Part shown: positions 5,855 through 14,322 of the stretch, one piece after another | Position numbering within the stretch: position 1 is the first letter of the stretch | Layout of the letters: every line of letters starts with the position of its first letter | Assembly: GCA_021159445.1 (NCBI GenBank) | Contig: JAGGRV010000371.1 | Location: 1-18,941 of the forward strand | Origin: Deltaproteobacteria bacterium | GTDB lineage: Bacteria > Desulfobacterota > Dissulfuribacteria > Dissulfuribacterales > UBA3076 | Direction of reading: 5' to 3' | Length of the DNA stretch: 18,941 nucleotides | Program-made: the position numbers and the translations under genes | The notes under the pieces: model-generated | What the model saw: only the letters and a program-made list of their open reading frames with translations | Databases searched by the model: none | What the model was told of the DNA's origin: nothing

Positions 5855-7090
5855 ATGGTCGAGAGACCCGGTAACATAGTTGTCGGCCTGGATATCGGCA
5901 CCACTAAGATATGTGCAGTAGTGGGTGAGTTCAACGAAAAGGGTGCTGAGATTATAGGCGTGGGGACTTATCCTTCTGTAGGTCTTCGAAAGGGAGTAGT
6001 TGTCAATATAGACAACACAGTCGATTCCATACAGAGGGCTATTGAAGATGCCGAACTCATGGCCGGGCGTGAAATAGGCTCAGTGTTCATTGGCATTGCC
6101 GGTAGTCATATAAAGGGCTTCAACAGCCATGGGGTGATAGCTGTAAAGGACCAGGAGGTCTCCCAGGAGGACGTTGACAGAGTCATAGGTGCGGCAAGGG
6201 CAGTAGCCATACCCCTTGATAGGGAAGTCATACATATCCTGCCACAAGAGTACATCGTAGATGAGCAGGGAGGGATCCTGGATCCTGTCGGGATAACCGG
6301 GGTAAGGCTGGAAGCCAAAGTACATATAGTAACAGGAGCAGTTACGGCTGCACAAAACCTTATCAAGTGTTCAAATCGGGCAGGGCTCGACGTAGTGGAT
6401 ATAGTTTTTCAGCCCCTTGCCTCAGCCGAAGCAGTCTTAACCCAGGAGGAAAAGGACCTGGGGGTGGCCCTTATAGACTTTGGGGGTGGTACTACTGATC
6501 TTGCTCTGTTTACTGAAAGTGCCATCAAACACACAGCTGTGCTGGGACTTGGCGGCAACAACCTCACTAATGACATAGCAGTCGGGTTAAGGACACCCAG
6601 TAAAAAGGCTGAACAAATAAAGATACGCAACGGCAGCTGTATCAACTCTCTGATAGATAAAGAGCAGATGATCGAAGTCCCCAGTGTGGGAGGACGCAAA
6701 CCCAGGCTTCTGTCCAGGCACATCTTGTCTGAAATACTTGAGCCCAGAGTGGAAGAAATCTTTACCTTGATTGACCAGGAAATAGAACGGACAGAACTTA
6801 AAGAACTATTGGCTTCGGGGGTAGTAATAACCGGAGGCTCTGCCCTCCTGCCTGGAATCGCCGAGATTGCGGATCAGGTATTCCAGTTGCCAACAAGAAT
6901 CGGCTTTCCACAGCGGATCTCCGGCCTGGTGGACGTGGTCAACGGACCCATGTTTGCCACTGCTGTGGGCCTTGTGCTTTATGGCATGGAACATCAGTCC
7001 CAAAAGAAATTCCGAATAAGGGACGGGAATATATTCAACAGGGTAACCCTTTGCATGAAATCATGGTTTAAGATTCAAAAAAATTTCTAA
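5855..7090 (+). CDS. ftsA: Cell division protein FtsA (actin-like)
   Basis: Actin-fold ATPase that anchors FtsZ filaments to the membrane and recruits later divisome proteins. Phosphate-1 loop GLDIGTTKICAVVGE near residues 11-25. The FtsA-specific 1C-type region follows, then HILPQEYIVDEQGGILDP with GVRLEAKVHIVTGA. Phosphate-2 motif LIDFGGGTTDLALF; later GLGGNNLTNDIAVGLRTP and the adenosine motif VVITGGSALLPG. The last ~18 residues (NRVTLCMKSWFKIQKNF) look like the amphipathic membrane-targeting helix. 411 residues is normal. AGGAGAG at 5845-5851 lies just ahead of the ATG, and only 8 bases separate it from the ftsQ stop. Confidence 0.97.
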   Translation: MVERPGNIVVGLDIGTTKICAVVGEFNEKGAEIIGVGTYPSVGLRKGVVVNIDNTVDSIQRAIEDAELMAGREIGSVFIGIAGSHIKGFNSHGVIAVKDQEVSQEDVDRVIGAARAVAIPLDREVIHILPQEYIVDEQGGILDPVGITGVRLEAKVHIVTGAVTAAQNLIKCSNRAGLDVVDIVFQPLASAEAVLTQEEKDLGVALIDFGGGTTDLALFTESAIKHTAVLGLGGNNLTNDIAVGLRTPSKKAEQIKIRNGSCINSLIDKEQMIEVPSVGGRKPRLLSRHILSEILEPRVEEIFTLIDQEIERTELKELLASGVVITGGSALLPGIAEIADQVFQLPTRIGFPQRISGLVDVVNGPMFATAVGLVLYGMEHQSQKKFRIRDGNIFNRVTLCMKSWFKIQKNF

Positions 7091-7116
7091 CCTGTTCGAG
7101 TTGGAGGACTAAGCAT

Positions 7117-8304
7117 ATGTCTTTTGAGTTTATAGAACCAAAACTCACTGCAAAGATAAAGGCAATTGGAGTCGGAGGTGGAGGCGGAAACGCTATTAAC
7201 AGTATGATAGCCTCCGAACTCAAGGGTGTGGAATTCATAGCTGCAAACACGGATTCCCAGGCCCTTGAAGTGTCCATGGCCAGTACAAAGATTCAGCTGG
7301 GCAGAGGACTCACCAAGGGACTCGGAGCAGGAGCAAAACCTGAAATTGGCAGGGAAGCCGCAGAAGAGAGCATAGATGATATCCGGGCAATGCTGGAAGG
7401 AAGCGATATGGTCTTCATTACTGCCGGGATGGGTGGAGGTACCGGCACCGGTGGGGCCCCTGTCATTGCAGAAATCAGTAAGGAAATGGGTGCTCTCACA
7501 GTAGCAGTAGTGACAAAACCGTTTTCCTTCGAAGGAAAACGAAGGATTCACGTCGCTGAAGAGGGAATAGAAGAATTAAAAGATGTTGTAGATACTATAA
7601 TAACCATTCCAAACGACCGGCTCAGAAGCCTTGCCCAACCCAACACTCCGATACTGGAGATGTTCCGAAAGGCAGATGAGGTCCTTTACTATGCAGTAAG
7701 AGGTATTTCAGACCTCATAGTCCTGAGAGGGTATATAAACGTAGACTTCGCAGATGTTCGCACTGTTACGGCTGAAATGGGGATGGCCCTCATGGGTACA
7801 GGTGTTGCCAAAGGGTCACGCAGGGCCTTGGAGGCAGTACAGATGGCCATAGCCAATCCCTTGCTTGAAGACATCTCAATAAGCGGTGCCAGAGGCATCC
7901 TGATGAATATTACTGCGAGCAGTTCTACTCTGAGCATGGAGGAGGTAGAACAGTCATCCTCTTTGATTTACGACGAGGCTCATGAAGACGCCAATATCAT
8001 CCTGGGCACTGTATTTGATGACGACATAGATGAAGAAATCAGAGTAACAGTCATAGCTACCGGTATAGGGCCTGATGCCCTTTCCTTTGGAAGGCACATT
8101 GTTACACCAATAGAATCTATTAAGAAAAAGAGTAAGGCCATAAAACTGGATCATGATATGACAACCCACATCCAAAAGGATTCTATTAGGATATCCGGCC
8201 ACATAAAGAATCCGAGGAAACAAGTATTAGACTTTGAGAGCCTTGATAAAGTAGACACTGATGAATTGGATATTCCTGCCTTTATCAGGCAAAAGGCGGA
8301 CTAA
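7117..8304 (+). CDS. ftsZ: Cell division GTPase FtsZ
   Basis: Tubulin homologue that polymerises into the cytokinetic Z-ring. N-terminal [18 protein letters not shown] is the nucleotide-binding start. The tubulin signature [11 protein letters not shown] begins at about residue 106. The synergy (T7) loop NVDFADVRT at 208-216 keeps both catalytic aspartates (D210, D213). The linker is short, and the C-terminal peptide [13 protein letters not shown] is the conserved tail that binds FtsA and other partners. 395 residues is normal. GGAGG at 7103-7107 precedes the ATG by 9 bases. It is the last gene of the cluster; no lpxC follows, and its TAA overlaps the convergent glmM stop. Confidence 0.98.
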   Translation: MSFEFIEPKLTAKIKAIGVGGGGGNAINSMIASELKGVEFIAANTDSQALEVSMASTKIQLGRGLTKGLGAGAKPEIGREAAEESIDDIRAMLEGSDMVFITAGMGGGTGTGGAPVIAEISKEMGALTVAVVTKPFSFEGKRRIHVAEEGIEELKDVVDTIITIPNDRLRSLAQPNTPILEMFRKADEVLYYAVRGISDLIVLRGYINVDFADVRTVTAEMGMALMGTGVAKGSRRALEAVQMAIANPLLEDISISGARGILMNITASSSTLSMEEVEQSSSLIYDEAHEDANIILGTVFDDDIDEEIRVTVIATGIGPDALSFGRHIVTPIESIKKKSKAIKLDHDMTTHIQKDSIRISGHIKNPRKQVLDFESLDKVDTDELDIPAFIRQKAD

Positions 8305-9656
8305 ACCCCACAAACCGACTCAACATGATTACCTATTGTCATGGCCATGGCGTGGATTCGTTCCTCGTTTTCACCTTCAACCATTATACGTATAACCGGC
8401 TCAGTGCCGGAGGGTCTGATAAGTATTCTGCCCCTGCGCTTAAGATCTTTCTTTAGCTGGTCCTGGAGTTCCTTAAGGCCGGCAATTTCATCCACGGTCT
8501 TCTTCTCCCGCACGCGGACATTGTGCAGTACCTGAGGAAAGGAAGCCATTATTCCGGCAAGTTCTGAAAGGGGCCTTTCTTTCTTTTGCATGACAGCCAA
8601 AAGTTGTAAAGCCGCCAAGATACCATCTCCCGTAGTTATATAATCCAGAAACACCAGGTGTCCTGACTGTTCACCACCGAAGTTGTAACCTGCCCTCCTC
8701 ATGGTCTCTACTACATAGCGGTCACCAACCTGTGTTTGGATTAGCCGCCCGCCCTTGTTCTCCAGAGCAACCTCAAGCCCCATGTTGCTCATGACCGTTG
8801 CCACTACGGTATTTGAGTTGAGCTTACCCCTGTCAATCATATCATAGGCACATATTGCCATGATGTGATCTCCATCAACCACTGAACCCTTTTCATCAAC
8901 CACTATTACACGATCACCATCCCCGTCAAGTGCGATTCCGATATCGGCATTGTGCTCGCCCACAGCCTTCTGCATGAGTTCAGGATAAATGGCTCCGCAC
9001 CTATAGTTAATATTGGTACCGTTTGGACTTACGCCCAATTTGATTACCTCAGCCCCAAGTTCTTCAAAAACAGCAGGAGCCACCTTGTAGGTAGCACCAT
9101 GTGCACAGTCTAAAACGATCTTAAGGCCATCCAGGGCAAGATCCTTTGGAAATGTGTTTTTCACAAATACTATATATCTGCCGGGGGCATCGTCGATGCG
9201 GAATGCCTTGCCGACATCTTGCCCTGTTGGTTGGGATTCTATTAATACTTCCGAATCCATCAGCTCCTCTATTTGCTCCTCTAATTCGTCGGGCAATTTA
9301 AAGCCCTCACCTGAAAAGAGTTTTATTCCATTATCCTGAAAAAGATTATGGGATGCTGATATCACTACTCCGGCATCAGATCTCATGTTAGTGGTAAGAA
9401 ATGCAATGGCCGGGGTAGGCATGGGGCCTAGCAGCAAAACGTCCACTCCCATTGAACATATTCCGGCTGCAAGCGCATTCTCCAGCATATAGCATGACAA
9501 TCGAGTATCCTTTCCTATAAGTATCCTGGGATGACGCCCACGACGATTTTTAAACATATAGGCTACGGCACGGCCAATCTTCATTGCAATATCAGTGGTC
9601 ATAGGGTGGATATTAGCTATTCCGCGAATGCCGTCTGTACCGAACAACTTGCGCAT
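8301..9656 (-). CDS. glmM: Phosphoglucosamine mutase GlmM
   Basis: Interconverts glucosamine-6-phosphate and glucosamine-1-phosphate, supplying UDP-GlcNAc for peptidoglycan and lipopolysaccharide. It starts with [15 protein letters not shown], the GlmM signature. The phosphoserine loop ISASHN has catalytic Ser102, the same number as in E. coli. The Mg-binding DGDGDR is at 244-249, and [10 protein letters not shown] is the C-terminal phosphate-binding loop. 451 residues is normal. The start is supported by AGGAGA at 9664-9669, seven bases upstream. It is the last gene of the minus-strand series, 133 bases downstream of ybbR with an inverted repeat in the gap. Its TAG overlaps the ftsZ TAA in the shared bases CTAA. 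Confidence 0.98.
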   Translation of the reverse strand: MRKLFGTDGIRGIANIHPMTTDIAMKIGRAVAYMFKNRRGRHPRILIGKDTRLSCYMLENALAAGICSMGVDVLLLGPMPTPAIAFLTTNMRSDAGVVISASHNLFQDNGIKLFSGEGFKLPDELEEQIEELMDSEVLIESQPTGQDVGKAFRIDDAPGRYIVFVKNTFPKDLALDGLKIVLDCAHGATYKVAPAVFEELGAEVIKLGVSPNGTNINYRCGAIYPELMQKAVGEHNADIGIALDGDGDRVIVVDEKGSVVDGDHIMAICAYDMIDRGKLNSNTVVATVMSNMGLEVALENKGGRLIQTQVGDRYVVETMRRAGYNFGGEQSGHLVFLDYITTGDGILAALQLLAVMQKKERPLSELAGIMASFPQVLHNVRVREKKTVDEIAGLKELQDQLKKDLKRRGRILIRPSGTEPVIRIMVEGENEERIHAMAMTIGNHVESVCGV

Positions 9657-9689
9657 TTAATGATCTCCTAAATCCCAAATTAAAATGCT

Positions 9690-9778
9690 AAATTTTGAAT
9701 GTTGAATGCTGAATTAATGAAAAAACTTTTCAATTTTCCTTCCACAACTCAAAATTTAGCATTCAAAATTCAAAATTT
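9690..9778. repeat. AT-rich imperfect inverted repeat between ybbR and glmM
   Basis: Arms 9690-9715 and 9753-9778 are inverted copies matching at 24 of 26 positions, around a 37-base loop. A second, exclusive pairing of 15 perfect bases exists between 9684-9698 and 9749-9763. The arms contain small TTGAAT tandem steps. It lies in the 133-base gap between ybbR and glmM, so it would appear in a read-through transcript. The stem is nearly all A-U and no U-run follows it on the minus strand, so it does not look like a standard terminator. It may be an RNA processing site or a degenerate repeat insertion. Confidence 0.75.
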
Positions 9779-9789
9779 GATTTGTACCT

Positions 9790-10710
9790 TTACGAGTCCT
9801 TGGGAATATTCACTTTAATATTTCGGGGTGTTATCTCCATTAATGTGAATCCTCCAGGGACAATGCATTCAGGCTCCACCGAATGGATTCCAGGCTCAAG
9901 CCCCTTCACCGAAATCCCAACATATATATCTGTGACCTTGATTCCTCTGAGATCCAGTATGGGCCCTCGTAAAGTCACGCTTACTATTCTGGGCCACCAT
10001 AAAACATCTGGCTTGGTGGTTTCAATCTGTACCGGTATATGAGTGATGCGCCTTGTGCCTTGGGCAGGCACTATATGTACAGTGACTTTATATGTTCCCT
10101 TTTCTTCAAGTGATACATGGAGTCCCTGAAGATCCAGACCTACCTCCCTGGTAATATCATCCGAAGCCCCATCAAGCTCCACTGGGAATGTCCTTACGTC
10201 CTTTATAGCCTTTATTACACTTTCAGGCCCTGAAATAACCACTCTAGAAGGATATACATCCGTGTCTAAGACCTTGTGATATTTGGCAACCGTGCCTTTT
10301 AGAACAGGCCTTACTGGGAAATCACTTAACACGAGCGGCTCCAGCACAATTTCAACATTGCTGGGCTGTATCCTAAGTGTTCGAACTGCCCCGGGCAAAG
10401 AAAGGCTATCAGGTGATAAGTGAACAGTGGTTTTGCCTGGTGTTGCGTCTTTAAGATCAATTACCCTAAAAATACCCTTAGTAGCCATGGCGCGAATCAT
10501 GCTACGGGGGCCATAGACTCTAACATCAATATTAGAAGGAATATCGTTGGCTATTACAAGATCCGCGGGTATATTTACCAATTCAAGTGGAATGGAAACG
10601 TTTACCTCGGCCTTTTGCTCTCCAACCACAAAGAACCAAACTAGCAAAGCAAATCCCAATGAAAACAACTTGAGAACCCAGTCTTTTCGAATAGAACCTC
10701 GCCAGCGCAC
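9790..10710 (-). CDS. ybbR: YbbR-domain protein, CdaR-like partner of the diadenylate cyclase
   Basis: Membrane-anchored extracytoplasmic protein. One N-terminal membrane segment spans about residues 11-30 (WVLKLFSLGFALLVWFFV), preceded by positive charges. Three YbbR-like beta-rich repeats follow at roughly 35-115, 120-205 and 215-303, each with proline-rich strands and a G-P loop (VYGPRS, ISGPES, LRGPIL). In Firmicutes the homologue CdaR binds and modulates CdaA; adjacency here suggests the same role. The GTG start lies 3 bases after the cdaA stop, and the nearest GGAGG is 12 bases upstream, inside the end of cdaA, so the two are probably translated together. 306 residues, shorter than four-repeat Firmicutes homologues. 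Confidence 0.85.
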   Translation of the reverse strand: MRWRGSIRKDWVLKLFSLGFALLVWFFVVGEQKAEVNVSIPLELVNIPADLVIANDIPSNIDVRVYGPRSMIRAMATKGIFRVIDLKDATPGKTTVHLSPDSLSLPGAVRTLRIQPSNVEIVLEPLVLSDFPVRPVLKGTVAKYHKVLDTDVYPSRVVISGPESVIKAIKDVRTFPVELDGASDDITREVGLDLQGLHVSLEEKGTYKVTVHIVPAQGTRRITHIPVQIETTKPDVLWWPRIVSVTLRGPILDLRGIKVTDIYVGISVKGLEPGIHSVEPECIVPGGFTLMEITPRNIKVNIPKDS

Positions 10711-10713
10711 AGG

Positions 10714-11511
10714 CTAAACTATCCTCCTTCGCCACCATGGTTTTTCAGTCTCTTCAGGCGCAAAGGCGTTCTGCAGGATACGCCTGAGCGTGCCCAGATC
10801 TATATCTCTGGTGATTTTTCCGGCAATGGCCACAGAGAGACTGCCGGTTTCCTCAGAAACGACCACTACCACAGCATCGGTCTGCTCGGTTATACCTATA
10901 GCTGCCCTGTGTCTGGTGCCCAGGCGTTTGCTGATGCTTGGGTTCGTGCTCAAGGGCAGCACGCATCCAGCCACTAAAAGCCTATTCTTTTGAATAATTA
11001 CTGCACCGTCATGTAACGGTGTCCCCTTGTAAAATATTGTACAGAGCAAAGCACGAGTTACTTGCCCGTCAATTGTCACTCCTGACTCAAGGTAGTCCCT
11101 TAAGCCCACATCCCTCTCAAGTACTATCAAGGCGCCTGTATGGTTCTCTGTTAAAGTAGTAACTGCCTTTGCAATCTCCTCAAGAACCCGGAAGGTCTTT
11201 ACCCGAAGTTTCGGGAAAGGGGTCTGGCCCATCTGAGCCAGCGCTCTGCGAATATCGTCTTGAAATACTATTATGATGAGTAGAAACAAAGAGCTAAGGA
11301 TGGTCCCCAGGAGCCAGTGAAGAGTGAAGAGTTTCAACTCGCCGGCTACGAAATAAATCACAATAATTAAAGCCAGCCCTGCTGCCATCTGTACAGCACG
11401 GGTTCCCCTGATAAGAACGACGACATGGTATATGATGTAGGAGACCACCAAGACGTCCACTACATCCTGCCACCGAATTATTGGTATGTATTGAATAAGG
11501 CTCTCAAACAT
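10714..11511 (-). CDS. cdaA: Diadenylate cyclase CdaA (DAC domain, c-di-AMP synthase)
   Basis: Membrane-bound enzyme that condenses two ATP into the second messenger c-di-AMP. Three hydrophobic segments lie at about residues 16-34, 40-57 and 66-84. The DAC domain carries HDGAVII (DGA 168-170), GTRHRAA (RHR 200-202) and VSEETG (219-223), the known active-site motifs. 265 residues is normal for the CdaA class. It lies between folP and ybbR, with glmM following; the Firmicutes cdaA-cdaR-glmM order is thus kept. The ATG at 11511 begins MFESLIQYIP, typical of the family, although no clear Shine-Dalgarno site is visible in the 27-base gap after folP. Confidence 0.96.
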   Translation of the reverse strand: MFESLIQYIPIIRWQDVVDVLVVSYIIYHVVVLIRGTRAVQMAAGLALIIVIYFVAGELKLFTLHWLLGTILSSLFLLIIIVFQDDIRRALAQMGQTPFPKLRVKTFRVLEEIAKAVTTLTENHTGALIVLERDVGLRDYLESGVTIDGQVTRALLCTIFYKGTPLHDGAVIIQKNRLLVAGCVLPLSTNPSISKRLGTRHRAAIGITEQTDAVVVVVSEETGSLSVAIAGKITRDIDLGTLRRILQNAFAPEETEKPWWRRRIV

Positions 11512-11538
11512 TACACTGTGTTATAGATATTTATTTCA

Positions 11539-12402
11539 TTAAAGGTTTTCTCTGCGAATAGCATCAACTACCTGGAGCACCTGCCTGGTGAGGGCAACAT
11601 TATGGACCCGCACCAAATCCGCTCCCCTCATGGCTGATACTGCAATCGCACCTAGAGTAGCTACGTCACGCTCCTCTGCCTCATTCATCCCGGCTATTGC
11701 TCCAAGAAAAGCCTTCCGCGACACACCCACCATGACCGGCACCCCTAGCCCGGTAAACTCCTCTAAGCGATTAATCAATACCAGGTTGTCCTGAAAACTT
11801 TTCCCAAACCCAATGCCGGGATCAATCAGCATCTTTCCCTTGGGAATGCCCTTGCTATTGGCCCAGGCCATGCGTTTTTCCAAAAAGCCTTTGACCTCCC
11901 CAACCACATCTTCATAGTAGGGATCCACCTGCATATCTCTAGGACTCCCCTTCATATGCATAAGTACAACAGGGGCTTCAAAGGCAGATGCCACATCGGC
12001 CATTCTGGGATCAAAACGCAGTGCGCTGATATCGTTGATAATGTCAGCCCCCTCGTAAAGTGCGGCCTCGGCTACCTCAGCCTTTACAGTATCAACAGAT
12101 ACCGGACAATCACTGATTTCCCGTATCTCCCTTATGACAGGTATCACCCGATGCAATTCTTCTTCCAGAGTAACAGGCTCTGAGAAAGGCCGGGTAGACT
12201 CCCCTCCTATATCCAGGATGTCAGCTCCTGCAGCAACCAGCGAGGCAGCCTGCCGCTTAGCCCTTTCCGGGGAAGAGAATTTCCCACCATCTGAAAATGA
12301 ATCAGGGGTCACGTTTATGACCCCCATGATATATGTGCGAGAATCCCAGTGGAATGTATGCTCCTTTATAACCAAACCGGGGAGAGCCATCCTTGTAACC
12401 AT
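11539..12402 (-). CDS. folP: Dihydropteroate synthase FolP
   Basis: Condenses p-aminobenzoate with 6-hydroxymethyl-dihydropterin pyrophosphate in folate synthesis; the sulfonamide target. TIM-barrel motifs in order: GVINVTPDSFSDGG (27-40), ADILDIGGESTRP (60-72), SVDT (102-105), INDISAL (122-128), LIDPGIGFGKS (192-202), GVSRKAFLG (226-234) and RVHNV near the C-terminus. 287 residues is normal. It starts 10 bases after the ftsH stop, the ftsH-folP pairing seen in many proteobacteria. ATG 12402 has no good Shine-Dalgarno site; Met at residue 5 is an alternative, so initiation may depend on coupling with ftsH. Confidence 0.97.
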   Translation of the reverse strand: MVTRMALPGLVIKEHTFHWDSRTYIMGVINVTPDSFSDGGKFSSPERAKRQAASLVAAGADILDIGGESTRPFSEPVTLEEELHRVIPVIREIREISDCPVSVDTVKAEVAEAALYEGADIINDISALRFDPRMADVASAFEAPVVLMHMKGSPRDMQVDPYYEDVVGEVKGFLEKRMAWANSKGIPKGKMLIDPGIGFGKSFQDNLVLINRLEEFTGLGVPVMVGVSRKAFLGAIAGMNEAEERDVATLGAIAVSAMRGADLVRVHNVALTRQVLQVVDAIRRENL

Positions 12403-12412
12403 TCTAGTAGTA

Positions 12413-14236
12413 TCAGGCGCCTGCCATTTGAACCTGAGTATCTTTTCGGCAGTTACCCATTATTTGTTCAATACTCGCTGCATCAAGGGATTCTTTCTCC
12501 AATAAGGCATTGGCAATATTGTGAAGGCAATCAATATCCTCTTGAATCACGGATTTAGCTCGTTTGTATGAATCATGCACTATTTTCAGGATCTCTTTAT
12601 CTATTCTCCGGGCAGTCTCCTCGCTGTAGTCCTTAACCTGGCTGAAGTCCCTGCCGAGAAACGGGTGTTCTTCCTTCTTGCCGAATGCAATCGGGCCAAG
12701 CCCATCACTCATACCCCACTCACAGACCATCTTTCTCGCCAGATGTGAGGCCCTTTCAATGTCATTCCCCGCCCCGGTGGTAAATTCATTCATTATCAGT
12801 TCTTCCGCCACCCGGCCTCCCATGAGAATTGCAAGGTTGTTAAGAAGATATGACCTTGGATAGCTATGACGCTCATTTTCCGGAAGCTGCTGTGTGAGCC
12901 CAAGGGCGCGGCCCCTTGGTATGATGGTTACCTTATGAATCGGATCAGTGCCGGGGAGAATTTTTGCCACCAATGTGTGTCCTGCTTCATGGTAAGCAGT
13001 TATGCGCTTTTCCTCATCCGAAATGATAAGGCTTTTTCTCTCAGTGCCCATGAGCACCTTGTCTTTGGCCTTCTCAAAGTCGGCCATGCTGACGGTCTCT
13101 TTGTTTTCTCTGGCCGCAAGAAGGGCTGCCTCGTTTACAAGATTTTCAAGATCGGCCCCGGAAAACCCTGGTGTACCCCTGGCAATTACTGACAGTTCAA
13201 CATCCGGTCCAAGCGGAATATTGTTCACGTGTACCTTCAATATCTTTTCACGTCCCCTGAGATCGGGTACAGGGACAACTACCTGTCGATCAAAACGGCC
13301 GGGTCTTAACAAGGCCGGATCCAGCACATCAGGCCTGTTGGTAGCTGCAACCAAAATTACCCCTTCAGCGCTCTCAAAACCGTCCATTTCCACAAGGAGC
13401 TGATTTAACGTCTGTTCCCTTTCATCATGTCCGCCCCCGAGACCGGCACCCCTGTGACGGCCCACTGCATCTAACTCATCAATGAAAATGATGCATGGTG
13501 CATTCTTTTTTGCCTGGACAAAGAGGTCTCTTACCCTGGAAGCACCCACACCAACAAACATCTCCACAAAGTCAGACCCGCTGATAGTGAAAAACGGCAC
13601 ATCCGCTTCCCCTGCTATGGCCCTGGCCAGAAGAGTTTTCCCTGTACCAGGGGACCCGATCAGCAGGACACCCTTTGGAATTCTTCCACCGAGACGGGTG
13701 AACTTTTTGGGATCTTTCAAAAAGTCAATTATTTCCTCCAGTTCCTCCTTGGCCTCTTCTATCCCTGCCACGTCTTTAAAAGTAACCTTGGTACTCTGAT
13801 CAGTAACAAGCTTGGCCTTGCTGCGACCAAAGGACAAGGCGCGACCACCCCCTGTCTGCATCTGTCTCATGAAGAAAATCCATACGCCTATGAGGAGCAA
13901 CATGGGAAACCAGGAAATCAGCAATGCAAGATACCAAGGTGTATCCTCGGCAGGTTTTACCTGGATAGTAACCCCTTTTTCTTTTAATAAATGCATCATA
14001 TCGGGGTCCTGAGCAGGTATTACAGTGAGAAAAGGTACCTGGCTCTCAAATACACCGTCAAGTTTGTCTCCTTGGATAACAACACCGGTCACCTCACCTT
14101 TTTCAACATATTCCAAAAAGCCGCTGTAAGGGATCTCCTGTATTGTTTTCTGGGGCTCGTTAAAAAGATTGAATATAAAGACCATCACAAGGCCAATAAC
14201 AAGCCACAGGCTCAAGTTCCTGTAAAAGGTGTTCAA
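12413..14236 (-). CDS. ftsH: ATP-dependent zinc metalloprotease FtsH
   Basis: Inner-membrane AAA+ protease that degrades membrane and regulatory proteins. Two membrane segments lie at about 8-24 and 101-122, with the extracytoplasmic FtsH domain between them. The AAA module has Walker A GSPGTGKT at 194-201 (usual GPPGTGKT), Walker [13 protein letters not shown] at 249-260 and the SRH segment [10 protein letters not shown]. The peptidase has HEAGH at 416-420, with D492 in GAGNDIERA as the probable third zinc ligand. 607 residues is normal. The TTG start at 14236 is backed by GGAGG six bases upstream. Upstream of it is an AT-rich gap of 86 bases after tilS, the likeliest place for an internal promoter. 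Confidence 0.98.
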   Translation of the reverse strand: MNTFYRNLSLWLVIGLVMVFIFNLFNEPQKTIQEIPYSGFLEYVEKGEVTGVVIQGDKLDGVFESQVPFLTVIPAQDPDMMHLLKEKGVTIQVKPAEDTPWYLALLISWFPMLLLIGVWIFFMRQMQTGGGRALSFGRSKAKLVTDQSTKVTFKDVAGIEEAKEELEEIIDFLKDPKKFTRLGGRIPKGVLLIGSPGTGKTLLARAIAGEADVPFFTISGSDFVEMFVGVGASRVRDLFVQAKKNAPCIIFIDELDAVGRHRGAGLGGGHDEREQTLNQLLVEMDGFESAEGVILVAATNRPDVLDPALLRPGRFDRQVVVPVPDLRGREKILKVHVNNIPLGPDVELSVIARGTPGFSGADLENLVNEAALLAARENKETVSMADFEKAKDKVLMGTERKSLIISDEEKRITAYHEAGHTLVAKILPGTDPIHKVTIIPRGRALGLTQQLPENERHSYPRSYLLNNLAILMGGRVAEELIMNEFTTGAGNDIERASHLARKMVCEWGMSDGLGPIAFGKKEEHPFLGRDFSQVKDYSEETARRIDKEILKIVHDSYKRAKSVIQEDIDCLHNIANALLEKESLDAASIEQIMGNCRKDTQVQMAGA

Positions 14237-14242
14237 AGTAGT

Positions 14243-14247
14243 CCTCC
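14243..14247 (-). promoter_or_regulatory. Shine-Dalgarno site fixing the TTG start of ftsH
   Basis: On the minus strand GGAGG stands six bases before TTG at 14236-14234. The protein begun there ([14 protein letters not shown]) has the normal short cytoplasmic tail before the first membrane segment, so the rare start codon is well supported. Confidence 0.75.
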
Positions 14248-14255
14248 GCTACAGT

Positions 14256-14261
14256 AGTATA
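14256..14261 (-). promoter_or_regulatory. Possible -10 element upstream of ftsH
   Basis: TATACT on the minus strand lies in the very AT-rich gap between tilS and ftsH. No convincing -35 hexamer is found at the normal distance (the best is TTTTGA at 15 bases). It is only about 20 bases from the start codon, so any leader would be very short. The rest of the 86-base gap shows nothing recognisable. Confidence 0.2.
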
Positions 14262-14322
14262 TTTTTTAAACATAAATCAAAATACATTAAATCAAAATAA
14301 CGAATTGAATACAATAATTATT

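Noticed and set aside
9690..9778. Inverted repeat considered as an intrinsic terminator after ybbR
   Set aside because: The stem is almost wholly A-T with a 37-base loop and no following T-run on the minus strand; glmM follows with its own good ribosome site.
12866..13403. Two plus-strand open frames opposite ftsH (108 and 133 codons)
   Set aside because: They are antisense to the AAA and peptidase regions of FtsH and show no domain or ribosome site of their own.
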